Positions 37,261 through 48,919 of a stretch of 64,000 bases of DNA are shown piece after piece. Position 1 is the first letter of the stretch. Each line of letters opens with the position of its first letter. The stretch covers positions 1-64,000 of the forward strand of contig NZ_FOWD01000009.1 of NCBI RefSeq assembly GCF_900115365.1. The letters run 5' to 3'. The notes under the pieces are model-generated. The model saw only the letters and a program-made list of their open reading frames with translations. It was not told where the DNA came from and made no database searches. Made by a program: the position numbers and the translations under genes. Origin of the DNA: Anaerocolumna aminovalerica. Lineage in GTDB: Bacteria > Bacillota > Clostridia > Lachnospirales > Lachnospiraceae.

Positions 37261-38971
37261 GAGTACGCACCCCCTTATCATATTCAATAAAATGCTGTAC
37301 AAATGCGGAACCATCCTGTTTCTCAATTCCACACTTCATGGACAGTTCATAAAGGGAAGTTTCTTTTAAACTGGCTGATTGAATAATGCTGCTATCTGTA
37401 AGAACTTTTGCTCCTGTGCTGTCAGAAATTAATGTTCCATCAGATATAACTACACATCTGGAGGTATATTCTAACATCAGATGCATATCATGAGTAATCA
37501 TAATAATAGTAATTCCTACTTTCTCATTCATTTCTCTTAAGAATTCCATAATTTCTGTATAATGTCTGAAATCCTGTCCTGCCGTTGGTTCATCTAATAT
37601 GATTATTTGCGGATTCAAAACTAATATGGAGGCAATGGTAACCCGCTTCTTCTGTCCAAAACTCAGTGCTGCAATGGGCCAATTTCTAAAAGGAAACAAT
37701 CCACAGATTTTTAAGGTTTCCTCAACCCTTGGCCGAATTTCCTCTTCCGGAACTCCCCTGGCTGCAAGACCTAAGGCAACTTCATCATAAATCATGGGCT
37801 TGGAAATCATTTGATTTGGATTCTGCATAACTAAACCAATTTTCTCTGCCCGTTTTTTAATAGAATATCCAGCCAAATCATTTCCCTGGTATAGTATCTG
37901 TCCTTTATCTGGAGTTTGAAAACCGCATATCAGCTTTGATAAAGTGGACTTTCCGGCACCATTTCTTCCTACGATACTTAGCATATCTCCCTTATATACA
38001 GTGAAAGAAACCTTCTTTAGAACTTCTTCCCCTTTTTGATAAGAGAAGGAAATATCTTTTATCTCCAACAGTGCTTCTCTTTTTTCAGCTGCCAAAGGTT
38101 CTATCCTGGAAGAAAACCACTGGCTAATCTGTTCTTTATAAGGTGCTATATTCATGTTATCCAAATTGGAAGGAGAATCTTCCTCTCTTACGTGGCATCC
38201 TGCATACTTCATTGCTGTTATGTACAAAGGTTCCCTAATGCCCTCCTGCTGCAGCAGGTCCGTCGTCAGAAGCTTATCGGGATTTAAATCCGCTTTTATC
38301 CTGCCATCACAAACCAGTATGATTCGGTCCACGTTCTTATAAAGTACATCCTCTAAACGGTGCTCAATGATAACTATAGTTTTCTTTGTGCTCTTATGAA
38401 TTTCATCAATTAACTCAATGGCATATTTACCAGTTGCAGGATCCAGATTAGCCAGAGGTTCATCAAAAAGCAGTATATTAACATCATTGGTCATAGCACC
38501 TGCCATAGATACTCTTTGCTTTTGCCCACCGGACAAATCCTGAGGGGAGTGAGAAAGCAAAGAATCCACACCTACTATTTTAGCGGCTTCCAGTACCTTT
38601 TCCTTCATCTGATTAAGGGGAACACAAGCATTCTCCAGTGAAAAAGCAATATCTTCACCTACCGTCAAACCTATAAATTGACCATCCGGATCCTGAAGTA
38701 CAGTACCTACATCTTTTGACAACTCAAAGATACTGCTTTTACTGGCATCTTTTCCTCCTACCTTTAAGGTACCTGTGCTTTCACCTGTATACGAAAAAGG
38801 CACTAGCCCATTCATACAATGAGCTAGTGTTGATTTTCCCGAACCGGACGGACCTACAATCAGAACCTTTTCTCCTTCCATAATTGTCAGATTAATATTA
38901 TGCAGCGTAGGCTCCTTTTGTGTCCTATATTTAAATGAATAGTCTGTAAATTCAATGACCGGCTTTTTCAT
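37253..38971 (-). CDS. ecfA: Fused double ABC ATPase EcfA1-EcfA2 of an ECF transporter
   Basis: 572 residues containing two complete ABC ATPase domains. The first has Walker A GPSGSGKST, signature LSGGQKQR and Walker B ILLFDEP. The second has GRNGAGKST, LSFGQKKR and IIILDEP. Fused ATPases of this kind (YkoD type) replace separate EcfA1 and EcfA2. It hydrolyses ATP at the cytoplasmic face to drive uptake through EcfT and the UPF0397 S component encoded just upstream. A 91-base gap with tandem repeats separates it from the S gene. Confidence 0.93.
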   Translation of the reverse strand: MKKPVIEFTDYSFKYRTQKEPTLHNINLTIMEGEKVLIVGPSGSGKSTLAHCMNGLVPFSYTGESTGTLKVGGKDASKSSIFELSKDVGTVLQDPDGQFIGLTVGEDIAFSLENACVPLNQMKEKVLEAAKIVGVDSLLSHSPQDLSGGQKQRVSMAGAMTNDVNILLFDEPLANLDPATGKYAIELIDEIHKSTKKTIVIIEHRLEDVLYKNVDRIILVCDGRIKADLNPDKLLTTDLLQQEGIREPLYITAMKYAGCHVREEDSPSNLDNMNIAPYKEQISQWFSSRIEPLAAEKREALLEIKDISFSYQKGEEVLKKVSFTVYKGDMLSIVGRNGAGKSTLSKLICGFQTPDKGQILYQGNDLAGYSIKKRAEKIGLVMQNPNQMISKPMIYDEVALGLAARGVPEEEIRPRVEETLKICGLFPFRNWPIAALSFGQKKRVTIASILVLNPQIIILDEPTAGQDFRHYTEIMEFLREMNEKVGITIIMITHDMHLMLEYTSRCVVISDGTLISDSTGAKVLTDSSIIQSASLKETSLYELSMKCGIEKQDGSAFVQHFIEYDKGVRTRG

Positions 38972-39011
38972 CTGCTTGTCCTTTCAAAAATTAGTCCTGT
39001 ATTATAATCCA

Positions 39012-39066
39012 TCTCTTTTGAAATGATTAATCTTCTTGAAATGTTTCATCTTCTTAAAATGATTAA
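39012..39066. repeat. Three tandem units of about 18 bp
   Basis: Units resembling TCTTCTTGAAATGATTAA occur at about 39012-39030, 39031-39048 and 39049-39066. The last covers the stop codon of the S-component gene. Confidence 0.7.
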
Positions 39067-39620
39067 TCTTCTTTCGATAAGCTGGAAGACCCTGCTTTTA
39101 CTTTGGAATATGCATATGCCAGTAATGTTCCGATAACACCTACTGTAATTGAATTACTGATAAGGGAAGTGGCTCCCTGAACAAATACTTTATTGGCTGG
39201 TTCTGCATAAATTAATATATCCAGAATTGGTGCAACAACCACCCAAGCAATGGCATTGCTTATAACCTGAATTACATTGAATAAAAGAATTTGTTTCTTC
39301 TTAAATCCCCCTTGTTCAATAAGGAATTTTGAAACAAATAATCCTACAATTATTCCAAAGATAGCATCCGAAACTACCCAACTCCACCAAACACCCCCAT
39401 ACTGAAATGCATCAGCTATAGCATGTCCTAGAAATCCAACAGAACCACCTACAATAGGACCATAAATCGCTGAAAAGAATGCCAGTAAAGCCATTCTTGT
39501 CTGAATGGAAGTATTGGGAATAACCCCAAAGGGAATGGATACATAGGAAAGAACAATAAACAACGCCGTTCCTATACCGATTGCCACAACTTCACGAATA
39601 CCAAACTTCATTTTACTCAT
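39063..39620 (-). CDS. ECF transporter S component, UPF0397 family
   Basis: 185 residues, six predicted membrane helices. Landmarks are REVVAIGIGTALF at the N-terminus, IPFGVIPNTSIQTRMALLAFFSAIYGPIVGG (IQTRMALLAF at the core) and GFLGHAIADAF, typical of UPF0397 S components. S components bind the substrate in the membrane and plug into EcfT/EcfA. The substrate of this family is not settled. Here it stands 13 bases after a SAM hydrolase gene, which suggests an adenosine-, methionine- or SAM-related ligand; this is inference. Confidence 0.88.
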   Translation of the reverse strand: MSKMKFGIREVVAIGIGTALFIVLSYVSIPFGVIPNTSIQTRMALLAFFSAIYGPIVGGSVGFLGHAIADAFQYGGVWWSWVVSDAIFGIIVGLFVSKFLIEQGGFKKKQILLFNVIQVISNAIAWVVVAPILDILIYAEPANKVFVQGATSLISNSITVGVIGTLLAYAYSKVKAGSSSLSKED

Positions 39621-39633
39621 AAAAGTACCCTCC

Positions 39634-40494
39634 TTATTCTGCGTATACCATACGCGGAGCTTTTTTAAATTTAATCTTCCAGCTAAGGCCAGTGCCTATG
39701 TTATAAGCATTGGCAAAAGACCCCTGATTGATTGCTACTGCCATATTCTGTAAGGAATTAATATATACTAGACTCTCTCCAAAACGGACATCAGCAAAGG
39801 ATTTACCATATGTAATAAAGTTTTGATAGACAATTCTGGTATCATTTTGAATCAAGATATCCACTTTTTCTCCACGTTCTATTCCAAGCTTGGAGAAAGT
39901 ATCATAACTTACATTGGTCCATAGACTACCAAAACGAATATCCAATACATCGATGGTTCCTGTAATCACATCATTTTTATATACAGGATTCACAATCGGC
40001 AATTCTATAATACTGTCTACGGGAATTTCTTCTCCAATTTTGCTAAATTCGATATGCTTTGCAGCCATTTTAGCTCCTACATACGCATATACATCTCTAC
40101 CATGGAAGGTATAGGATAATTCAGAATGTGGCAAATGATTGGATGATTCATTGATTAATCTGGCTTCCTCAATACCCAACATTCGTTTTACGTGAGTCAA
40201 TGTACCGTTATCCGGCGTTATAACATAATGCCCTGTTTTTGTTTTAACAGCTATACTTCGCCTGTCTGATCCAACACCCGGATCAACAACAGAAACAAAT
40301 ACCGTCTCCTTAGGCCAATACTCTACGGTTTGTATTAGACGATAGGAGGCTTCCCATATATTATACTGTGGAATATCATGAGTTAAATCAAAAATCTTCA
40401 TATTCTGATCTTCTGAAAATGCCACACCATGCATGGCAGAAACTGCTCCATCTACTAAACCAAAGTCTGATTGAAAAACAATTGCTCTTTCCAT
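39634..40494 (-). CDS. S-adenosyl-L-methionine hydrolase (DUF62, adenosine-forming)
   Basis: 286 residues of the SAM hydroxide adenosyltransferase family (relatives of chlorinase/fluorinase), which splits SAM to adenosine and methionine. Landmarks are FQSDFGLVDGAVSAMHGV, IFDLTHDIPQYN, VVDPGVGSDRRSIAV, TPDNGTLTHV and TFHGRDVYAYVGA. The Asp in QSDFG and the D-R-H side chains of the family site are present. The frame runs to 40644, but AAAGGG before ATG 40494 and the family start (MERAIVFQSDFG) fix it. It is first in an operon with an ECF transporter, driven by a strong promoter. Confidence 0.9.
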   Translation of the reverse strand: MERAIVFQSDFGLVDGAVSAMHGVAFSEDQNMKIFDLTHDIPQYNIWEASYRLIQTVEYWPKETVFVSVVDPGVGSDRRSIAVKTKTGHYVITPDNGTLTHVKRMLGIEEARLINESSNHLPHSELSYTFHGRDVYAYVGAKMAAKHIEFSKIGEEIPVDSIIELPIVNPVYKNDVITGTIDVLDIRFGSLWTNVSYDTFSKLGIERGEKVDILIQNDTRIVYQNFITYGKSFADVRFGESLVYINSLQNMAVAINQGSFANAYNIGTGLSWKIKFKKAPRMVYAE

Positions 40495-40581
40495 AGTTAT
40501 GCCCTTTCTGTGTTTTAGTATTATTTCTTTATTCCCATAGATAGTATCTTCATTACTATTTTCACGTTTATATTGTATAAT

Positions 40582-40610
40582 ATTATAAGCTTTTATTTCA
40601 TGTATTTCAA
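40582..40610 (-). promoter_or_regulatory. Sigma-A promoter of the SAM hydrolase-ECF operon
   Basis: On the - strand, TTGAAA (40610-40605), a 17-base spacer and TATAAT (40587-40582). The leader is about 80 bases; I see no S-box or other SAM riboswitch in it. Confidence 0.8.
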
Positions 40611-40653
40611 CTGTATTAGGGGTAAAATTGGTTATGGGTTCCATTCACAAATA

Positions 40654-40682
40654 AAGACCAGCTATAATTACTAGCCAGTCTT
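40654..40682 (-). terminator. Terminator-like hairpin after the dehydratase gene
   Basis: AAGACTGGCT pairs with AGCTGGTCTT (two wobbles) around a 9-base loop, then TATTTG. It is 8 bases after the stop of the gene at 40691-42583. Confidence 0.6.
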
Positions 40683-40690
40683 ATAAAATT

Positions 40691-42583
40691 CTATCTTTTA
40701 GTATCTTCTTGAATGTCTGTATTTGTTATTACATATGTCGGAACGATTTTCTGTATCAGCTTTCTAATATCATCCGTCTCTTCTTTTGCTGCTTTATCTA
40801 ATTCTTCTACAGCTTTCAAGAAAGCCTCATCATCCATCTCAATGGGTTTACCAATATGAATTAATTTATTCTCTGTATTCTGTAAACCTTCTTCATCCAT
40901 GAGAAGTTCCTCATAAAGCTTTTCCCCAGGTCTAAGACCTGTATATTCTATGTCTATATCTCTTCCTGGTTCATATCCGGATAAACGTATTAGATTCTCT
41001 GCAAGTTCTGTGATTTTAACAGGTTCGCCCATCTCTAATACAAATATCTCTCCGCCTTTTGCATAAGCACCCGCCTGCAATACCAAAGAAACCGCTTCCG
41101 GAATGGTCATAAAATATCTAATAATATCCGGATGAGTAACTGTAACGGGCCCACCCCTAAGAATTTGTTCTTTAAACAGCGGAATAACACTTCCATTGCT
41201 TCCAAGAACATTTCCAAAACGAACCGCAACAAAATCAGTCTTGGAACGTTTGTTAAATTCTTGAATAATCATCTCACAAATTCGTTTAGAAGCTCCCATT
41301 ACATTGGTAGGATTAACTGCTTTATCTGATGAAATAAGTATAAATTTCTCAACACCATAACGATCGGCAGCTTGTGCCATCTTATATGTACCACCCACAT
41401 TATTCTTAATAGCTTCATTAGGGCTGTCCTCCATTAAAGGAACATGTTTGTGTGCAGCCGCATGATATATAATGTTAGGCCTATATCTGTCCATAATGCT
41501 ATTAATACGTTTAGTATTACGAACAGATGCAATTAGAACTACCAAATCAATATCCGGGTAGTCATTCTTAATCTCTTGTTGTATAAAATAAGCATTATTC
41601 TCGTAAATGTCTACAATGATTAATTGATTCGGTTTATGTTTTGCAATCTGTCTACAGAGTTCACTACCTATGGAACCACCGCCACCAGTAACCATAATCA
41701 CTTTGCCACTTACATAATTCATAATGCCTTCCATATCAATCTTAACAGGTTCTCTACCAAGTAAATCCTCTATTTCGACATTTCTAAGTCTTGTTACACT
41801 GACTTCTTCATTAATTAATTGATACATTCCTGGAAGGATTTTAAGGGCACAGCCTGTCTCCTTACAAATCTCAAGGATTTCTTTTATAGCTTGTCTATGT
41901 GCAGATGGTATGGCGATGAAAATGTCTGTGATCTCGTACTTTTCAGCTGCTTCGATTATTTTATTTCTATCGCCAACTACCTTAATGCCTTGTATGTAGT
42001 TTCCAAGCTTGTCTTTATCATCATCTATTGCACAAATTACTGTACCTTTTACATATTCGCTTCTAGTTATTTCTCTAATGATTGTACTAGCAGCATCTCC
42101 TGCTCCAATAATCATAATTCGACTTTGAACCGTTCCGGAAATATTACTTCTAGAGACCTTTCTTACATAACGATAGAAAAACCTACTAACACTAACTGTT
42201 CCCATCATAAATACTGTACTAAGTGGATAATAACTTCTTGGAACATGAATATGGCGAATAAAATGCATTCCGATGAGCTGTAATCCACCAGAAATTACGC
42301 AGGCAAATATGATATTCACTAATTCGTCGATGCCTGCATATTTCCATAAACTGTTGTATAATCGGAAAAGAGCAAATATTATGATAGTTATGGCAGTGTT
42401 CATAAGTGCATAAGACAAAACTGCATCCGCATAATTAGTAGGAACCTGTGCTAATCTAAAATCAAAGCGCACTAAAAGGGCTGTATATGCTGAAATGTTA
42501 ATTAGAATAACATCTAAAATAATCAAAAACAGCCTACGTATAAATAATTTCTTATCTTTAATAAATTTTATCACGATAGTCAC
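40691..42583 (-). CDS. Membrane-bound nucleotide-sugar 4,6-dehydratase (CapD/PglF/WbpM type)
   Basis: 630 residues. Four N-terminal membrane helices (from FLIILDVILINISAYTALLV) are followed by a CoA-binding-like Rossmann domain (IIGAGDAAS near residue 150). The catalytic extended SDR domain has VTGGGGSIGSELCRQI, YHAAAHKHVPLMED and SSDKAVNPTNVMGASKRICE, where the usual YxxxK tyrosine is replaced by M (MxxxK), as in PglF/WbpM. The enzyme makes UDP-4-keto-6-deoxy sugars such as precursors of bacillosamine. It stands alone at the edge of the glycan cluster. Confidence 0.9.
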   Translation of the reverse strand: MTIVIKFIKDKKLFIRRLFLIILDVILINISAYTALLVRFDFRLAQVPTNYADAVLSYALMNTAITIIIFALFRLYNSLWKYAGIDELVNIIFACVISGGLQLIGMHFIRHIHVPRSYYPLSTVFMMGTVSVSRFFYRYVRKVSRSNISGTVQSRIMIIGAGDAASTIIREITRSEYVKGTVICAIDDDKDKLGNYIQGIKVVGDRNKIIEAAEKYEITDIFIAIPSAHRQAIKEILEICKETGCALKILPGMYQLINEEVSVTRLRNVEIEDLLGREPVKIDMEGIMNYVSGKVIMVTGGGGSIGSELCRQIAKHKPNQLIIVDIYENNAYFIQQEIKNDYPDIDLVVLIASVRNTKRINSIMDRYRPNIIYHAAAHKHVPLMEDSPNEAIKNNVGGTYKMAQAADRYGVEKFILISSDKAVNPTNVMGASKRICEMIIQEFNKRSKTDFVAVRFGNVLGSNGSVIPLFKEQILRGGPVTVTHPDIIRYFMTIPEAVSLVLQAGAYAKGGEIFVLEMGEPVKITELAENLIRLSGYEPGRDIDIEYTGLRPGEKLYEELLMDEEGLQNTENKLIHIGKPIEMDDEAFLKAVEELDKAAKEETDDIRKLIQKIVPTYVITNTDIQEDTKR

Positions 42584-42753
42584 CTATATAAATCTTTTTT
42601 AAGATACAATTTCCTTTATAAAAATTCTCTGACATTATTTCTTCAATTTAATAAGTTAAATCAAAAGTATACTAACACAATTTTCAAATAGTTACAAGTA
42701 ATTCCTTCTTAATACTAACAAGTACCATAATTGATTAATCATCTCTAAAAGAA

Positions 42754-43623
42754 TTATAGTAGACTTTGTTTTGCTAACTGAATACACCCCATAATTCCTT
42801 GATTATCTTTTAACTTTGCAGGAACTATATATTCCTCTATATGTTCTATCTGATCTGTTTTTATATAACCGTTAAGTTGTTCCTTAACTTGTTCTCTAAT
42901 TAGTGGAAATAATTGTTTTTGATGAATTACACCACCTCCCAAAACAATACGCTGAGGAGAAAGAGTTAAAATATAGTTCACTATAGCTTGACCAATATAA
43001 TAAGCTTCCAAGTTCCATACTTCGGGAAATTCTCTAAGATCTTCTGCCTTTTTCCCCCATCGTTTTTCAATGGCTGTTCCGGAAGCTAATCCTTCTAAGC
43101 ATGTTGTATGGTAAGGACATACGCCTTTAAAAGTATCTTTATGATGTTTATGTATTAATATATGACCCGCCTCAGGGTGAAGCATTCCATGTAGTAATTC
43201 ACCATTTATATAAACACCAACTCCAATGCCAGTACCGACAGTAATATAAATACTATTACTCAAGCCTTTGGTACTTCCCCATGTTGCTTCTCCTAATGCT
43301 GAACAATTCACATCTGTATCAAAACCGATTGGTATAGATAAGGAATTTTTAATGCTTCCAACAATATTATAATTAGCCCATGCCACCTTAGGTGTTGAGG
43401 TAATATATCCATACATTTTTGATTCTTTATTCAAATCAATTGGACCAAAGGAACCAATTCCTAAAGCTAAAATATTCTTATTCATAAAATAATCAATAAT
43501 TTTCGGAATAGTAATACCAGGTGTTTCAGTTGGTATAGATACCTGTTCTAATATTTCACCATTTTCATTCCCAATCGCTAAAACCATTTTAGTTCCACCA
43601 GCTTCTAATGCACCAAATAGCAT
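42754..43623 (-). CDS. ROK-family fructokinase-like sugar kinase
   Basis: 289 residues. The phosphate-binding N-terminus reads GALEAGGTKMVLAIG. Further landmarks are GIGSFGPIDL, FDTDVNCSALGE with the catalytic aspartate, TVGTGIGVGVY, and the zinc motif H-x(n)-C-P-Y-H-x-x-C-L-E-G. Its size and motifs match the ScrK/GmuE subgroup that phosphorylates fructose. It is divergent from manA, which interconverts fructose-6-P and mannose-6-P, so it could feed GDP-mannose synthesis. Sugar specificity is inferred. Confidence 0.88.
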   Translation of the reverse strand: MLFGALEAGGTKMVLAIGNENGEILEQVSIPTETPGITIPKIIDYFMNKNILALGIGSFGPIDLNKESKMYGYITSTPKVAWANYNIVGSIKNSLSIPIGFDTDVNCSALGEATWGSTKGLSNSIYITVGTGIGVGVYINGELLHGMLHPEAGHILIHKHHKDTFKGVCPYHTTCLEGLASGTAIEKRWGKKAEDLREFPEVWNLEAYYIGQAIVNYILTLSPQRIVLGGGVIHQKQLFPLIREQVKEQLNGYIKTDQIEHIEEYIVPAKLKDNQGIMGCIQLAKQSLL

Positions 43624-43697
43624 TTATTCTACCTCCATAACATTTCCTAATAAGCTTAACATGACAATTATCTTGTTTTACGTAGTATCTATAATTT

Positions 43698-43726
43698 AGT
43701 ATAAGTGCCAAATAGCATTAAGTCAA
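43698..43726 (-). promoter_or_regulatory. Sigma-A promoter of the ROK kinase gene
   Basis: On the - strand TTGACT, a 17-base spacer and TATACT, 75 bases before the start. The rest of the 440-base divergent region (43624-44063) is AT-rich; I see no clear manA promoter or RNA structure in it. Confidence 0.75.
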
Positions 43727-44063
43727 TATTTAGTAAAACAAGTGCTATATCTTTACATCCATATATATAACCCGTTTTACTTCAATTAGTTTTTTCTTTA
43801 ATTTGAAATATTTTACTATGTAATGACTCTCAAAGTTAGTCTTACAAATCTAATGATTCACCTTACTAAAGGTACGAGTTATGACAGTTTTATTCAGGTT
43901 AATATAAGTCTGATAAGAAAAGAGAATTAGGTTTTATATATAATAAAGAGTTACCAAAATTTTTAACCAGTATTATATATCCATTTCTATAAAAATGTGT
44001 TATTATATTAATTAGTAAATTTAAATATAGATTATTCACATCAATATTAAAATGGAGGCAACA

Positions 44064-44996
44064 GTGAAAGTTATACTATTTTTAGAGCCAGTATTTAAGG
44101 AAATGATTTGGGGTGGTGAACGCCTAAGAACTGACTTTGGATATGAGATTCCAAGTAATCATACGGGCGAATGCTGGGCCGTTAGTGCACATGCCAATGG
44201 AGATTGCACTATAAAGAAAGGAAGATATAAGGGAAACAGTTTAAGCTCTCTATGGGATAACCATCGGTATCTATTTGGCAATCTAGACGGAGATGTATTT
44301 CCCTTACTAATAAAAATCATTGATGCTAAAGAGGATTTAAGTATACAAGTACATCCAGATGATACCTATGCCAAAGAAAATGAAAACGGTTCTCTGGGCA
44401 AAACGGAATGTTGGTATATTCTAGACTGCAACACTGATGGACAAATTGCTATCGGTCATAATGCAAAAAGCAAAACGGAATTGAAAGCTATGATAAACAA
44501 TCATAGCTGGAAGGAATTAATTCGTTTACTACCCATTAAAGAAGGTGATTTTTTTCAAATTGAACCTGGAACCGTACATGCTATAAAAGCCGGAACTTTA
44601 ATACTTGAAACACAGCAAAATAGTGATATAACTTATCGATTATATGACTATGACCGTTTATTTAATGGTAAGGCAAGAGAATTACATATTGATAAATGTA
44701 TAGATGTTATCAGTTATCCTCATAAGGATATTAAGAGTAAAAAAGATATCACTACATATGAACAGGGAATTGAAGAAAAGCTAATATCCTGTAGCTATTA
44801 TACAGTAAGTAAAGTTATGGTAATTGGAAAACAAACGTTTTTGCAAAATGAGCCCTTTACTATCTTAAGTGTAATAGACGGTGAAGGTCAAATTGATGGA
44901 ACTCCTATCGCTAAAGGTGATCATTTTATACTACCTGCAGGATATGGTCAATATACATTGTCAGGTAATATGAGTCTAATTAAATCAAACGTTTAA
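44064..44996 (+). CDS. manA: Mannose-6-phosphate isomerase, type I
   Basis: 310 residues interconverting fructose-6-P and mannose-6-P. The zinc site is visible in SIQVHPDDTYA and KTECWYIL, and the conserved EPGTVHAIKAGTLILETQQNSD carries the later histidine and catalytic region. ATG 44052 lies within the RBS itself (ATGGAGG); GTG 44064, seven bases after GGAGG, is the better start, giving VKVILFLEPVFKEMIWGG. It is first of four genes leading to GDP-D-rhamnose. Confidence 0.92.
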   Translation: MKVILFLEPVFKEMIWGGERLRTDFGYEIPSNHTGECWAVSAHANGDCTIKKGRYKGNSLSSLWDNHRYLFGNLDGDVFPLLIKIIDAKEDLSIQVHPDDTYAKENENGSLGKTECWYILDCNTDGQIAIGHNAKSKTELKAMINNHSWKELIRLLPIKEGDFFQIEPGTVHAIKAGTLILETQQNSDITYRLYDYDRLFNGKARELHIDKCIDVISYPHKDIKSKKDITTYEQGIEEKLISCSYYTVSKVMVIGKQTFLQNEPFTILSVIDGEGQIDGTPIAKGDHFILPAGYGQYTLSGNMSLIKSNV

Positions 44997-45086
44997 AGGG
45001 AAAGATTCTTTATTGCAAATACCCCCAAAATATAGTACTATTTAAGGTAATTCAAAAGAAAAAATCAATAAGGGAGATAAATACCT

Positions 45087-47223
<2,137 letters not shown>

Positions 47224-47263
47224 AAATGATTCATAAAGGTTATTACAAAAACGGAGGGATCTC

Positions 47264-48205
47264 ATGAAAGCATTAATAATTGGAGGTGCCGGTTTTGTAG
47301 GAAGTTATCTAATTGACCATCTGCTCAATGATTGCGGATGGTCAGTTGCTGTTACGAAACTAGAGCATGAAACGATTGAAGAAAGAGAAGATATATCCAT
47401 CTTTAATCTTGATATACTAGACAAAAATGCAATAAATAAATTATTGGAATATGTAAGACCTGATTACATATTCCACTTAGCTGCACAAAGTTCCGTCTCT
47501 CTCTCATGGAAAAATCCATCTCTTACTATTGATGTTAACATTAAAGGCAGTGTGAATGTATTAGATGCAATACGAGAATTAGATTATAAACCACGTGTTC
47601 TTTTAATTGGCTCTGGTGAAGAATACGGTCACATTCTTCCTGATGAGACACCAATAGCAGAAACAAATCCAACCCGACCGGGTAATATTTATGCAGCAAC
47701 AAAAGCTTGCCAAAACATGATTGGTAAAATATATGCGGATGCATATCAAATGGATGTTATAATGGTTAGAGCATTCAACCATATTGGTCCGAAACAAGCT
47801 CCAATGTTTGTAGTGGCTGACTTCTGTAAGCAGGTTGCAGAGATTGAAAAAGGATTGCGGGATCCGGTTATTAAAGTTGGTAACTTAAGTGCTAAAAGAG
47901 ATTTTACTGACGTACGAGATGTTGTAAGAGCATATTCCCTTCTAATACAAAAAGGAGAAAAGGGTGAGACCTATAATGTTGGAAGTGGAAAAGCTGTTGC
48001 TATTGAAGATATTTTGAAGATGATATTAGAAATGTCAAAAGTAGAAATTAAAGTTGAAGTTGATCATGATAAATTGAGGCCAGTAGATGTAGCTATTATA
48101 GAAGCAGATGTATCAAAATTTATTTCTTGCACTAATTGGCAACCTGAGATAAACTTACTTAATACAATCCAATCAACTATTAATTACTGGAGATTAGCTT
48201 TATAA
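47264..48205 (+). CDS. rmd: GDP-4-keto-6-deoxy-D-mannose reductase (GDP-D-rhamnose synthesis)
   Basis: 313 residues, extended SDR with NADP motif ALIIGGAGFVGSYLI, FHLAAQSSVSLSW, LLIGSGEEYG and the catalytic Y-x-x-x-K in NIYAATKACQNMI. RAFNHIGPKQAPMFVV matches RMD rather than GDP-fucose synthase. With gmd it would yield GDP-D-rhamnose. RBS is CGGAGGG. It ends the operon before a clear terminator. Confidence 0.88.
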   Translation: MKALIIGGAGFVGSYLIDHLLNDCGWSVAVTKLEHETIEEREDISIFNLDILDKNAINKLLEYVRPDYIFHLAAQSSVSLSWKNPSLTIDVNIKGSVNVLDAIRELDYKPRVLLIGSGEEYGHILPDETPIAETNPTRPGNIYAATKACQNMIGKIYADAYQMDVIMVRAFNHIGPKQAPMFVVADFCKQVAEIEKGLRDPVIKVGNLSAKRDFTDVRDVVRAYSLLIQKGEKGETYNVGSGKAVAIEDILKMILEMSKVEIKVEVDHDKLRPVDVAIIEADVSKFISCTNWQPEINLLNTIQSTINYWRLAL

Positions 48206-48209
48206 GAAG

Positions 48210-48252
48210 AAGTATTCTGGGATCTTATAATAAAGATTCTAGAATACTTTTA
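48210..48252 (+). terminator. Terminator of the manA-manC-gmd-rmd operon
   Basis: AAGTATTCT pairs with AGAATACTT with internal GGATCT/AGATTC pairing, then TTATATAA. The next 210 bases to gtrA hold nothing I recognise. Confidence 0.75.
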
Positions 48253-48466
48253 TATAATAATCTATTAGTTTTAAACTTTTTTTAGAATTATAACCAGTAA
48301 AATAAAAGCTTTTTTATAGTTTTTGAAATCGATACTCATAATAGTTATGTATCCTAAAAAGGAATGATTCCAAGGTATAGATATGACATGTTCTAGGCGG
48401 AATATCAAAGACTAAATGACTCTTTCTCTATTTTCTAATTCTATTGTATTTATTCGTAAAAAGATA

Positions 48467-48919
48467 TTAGCTAATTTTAACCGACTCATTTTCCGTTTTA
48501 AATACAATTAACTTACTAAATACATAATTTAGGACTAACACTACAAATTGAATTAATATCTTTGAAATAAAATCATTAAATTGAAGTAAATTTACAAAAA
48601 TAAAAACTCCAATAACTTCTATTAGCATAGTTGAAATTCTTGCACTAATAAATTTTATAAACTCATAAAATTTCTCTTTTAAATTATTACAATTAGATTC
48701 AAATACAAATTTTGAATTAACTGTATAAGCAAATAAAATAGCTATTATTATAGAAATTATATTAGCTTTATTTACATTCATCTTAACAAAAGTACGAAAT
48801 ACAAAATAACTACAAAGATTTACAAGTGTAGTTAATCCACCAAAAATTATATACCTGATAATTCTATTATTATAAATATGTATTAGAAATTTTTTATTCA
48901 TTCTATTCTTCACTTTCAT
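48467..48919 (-). CDS. gtrA: GtrA-family small membrane protein
   Basis: 150 residues with four membrane helices. The N-terminal RYIIFGGLTTLVNLCSYFVF is the GtrA signature, and FAYTVNSKFVF and NYVFSKLIVF also fit. GtrA proteins are thought to flip undecaprenyl-phosphate-linked glucose (or other sugar) across the membrane. It overlaps the end of the downstream-partner glycosyltransferase gene by 17 bases, so the pair is coupled. Confidence 0.9.
   Translation of the reverse strand: MKVKNRMNKKFLIHIYNNRIIRYIIFGGLTTLVNLCSYFVFRTFVKMNVNKANIISIIIAILFAYTVNSKFVFESNCNNLKEKFYEFIKFISARISTMLIEVIGVFIFVNLLQFNDFISKILIQFVVLVLNYVFSKLIVFKTENESVKIS

Noticed and set aside
41819-42283. 154-codon + strand ORF opposite the dehydratase gene
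   Set aside because: It is antisense to a well-supported 630-residue enzyme; the composition (Asn/Ser/Tyr-rich) is typical of a shadow frame.
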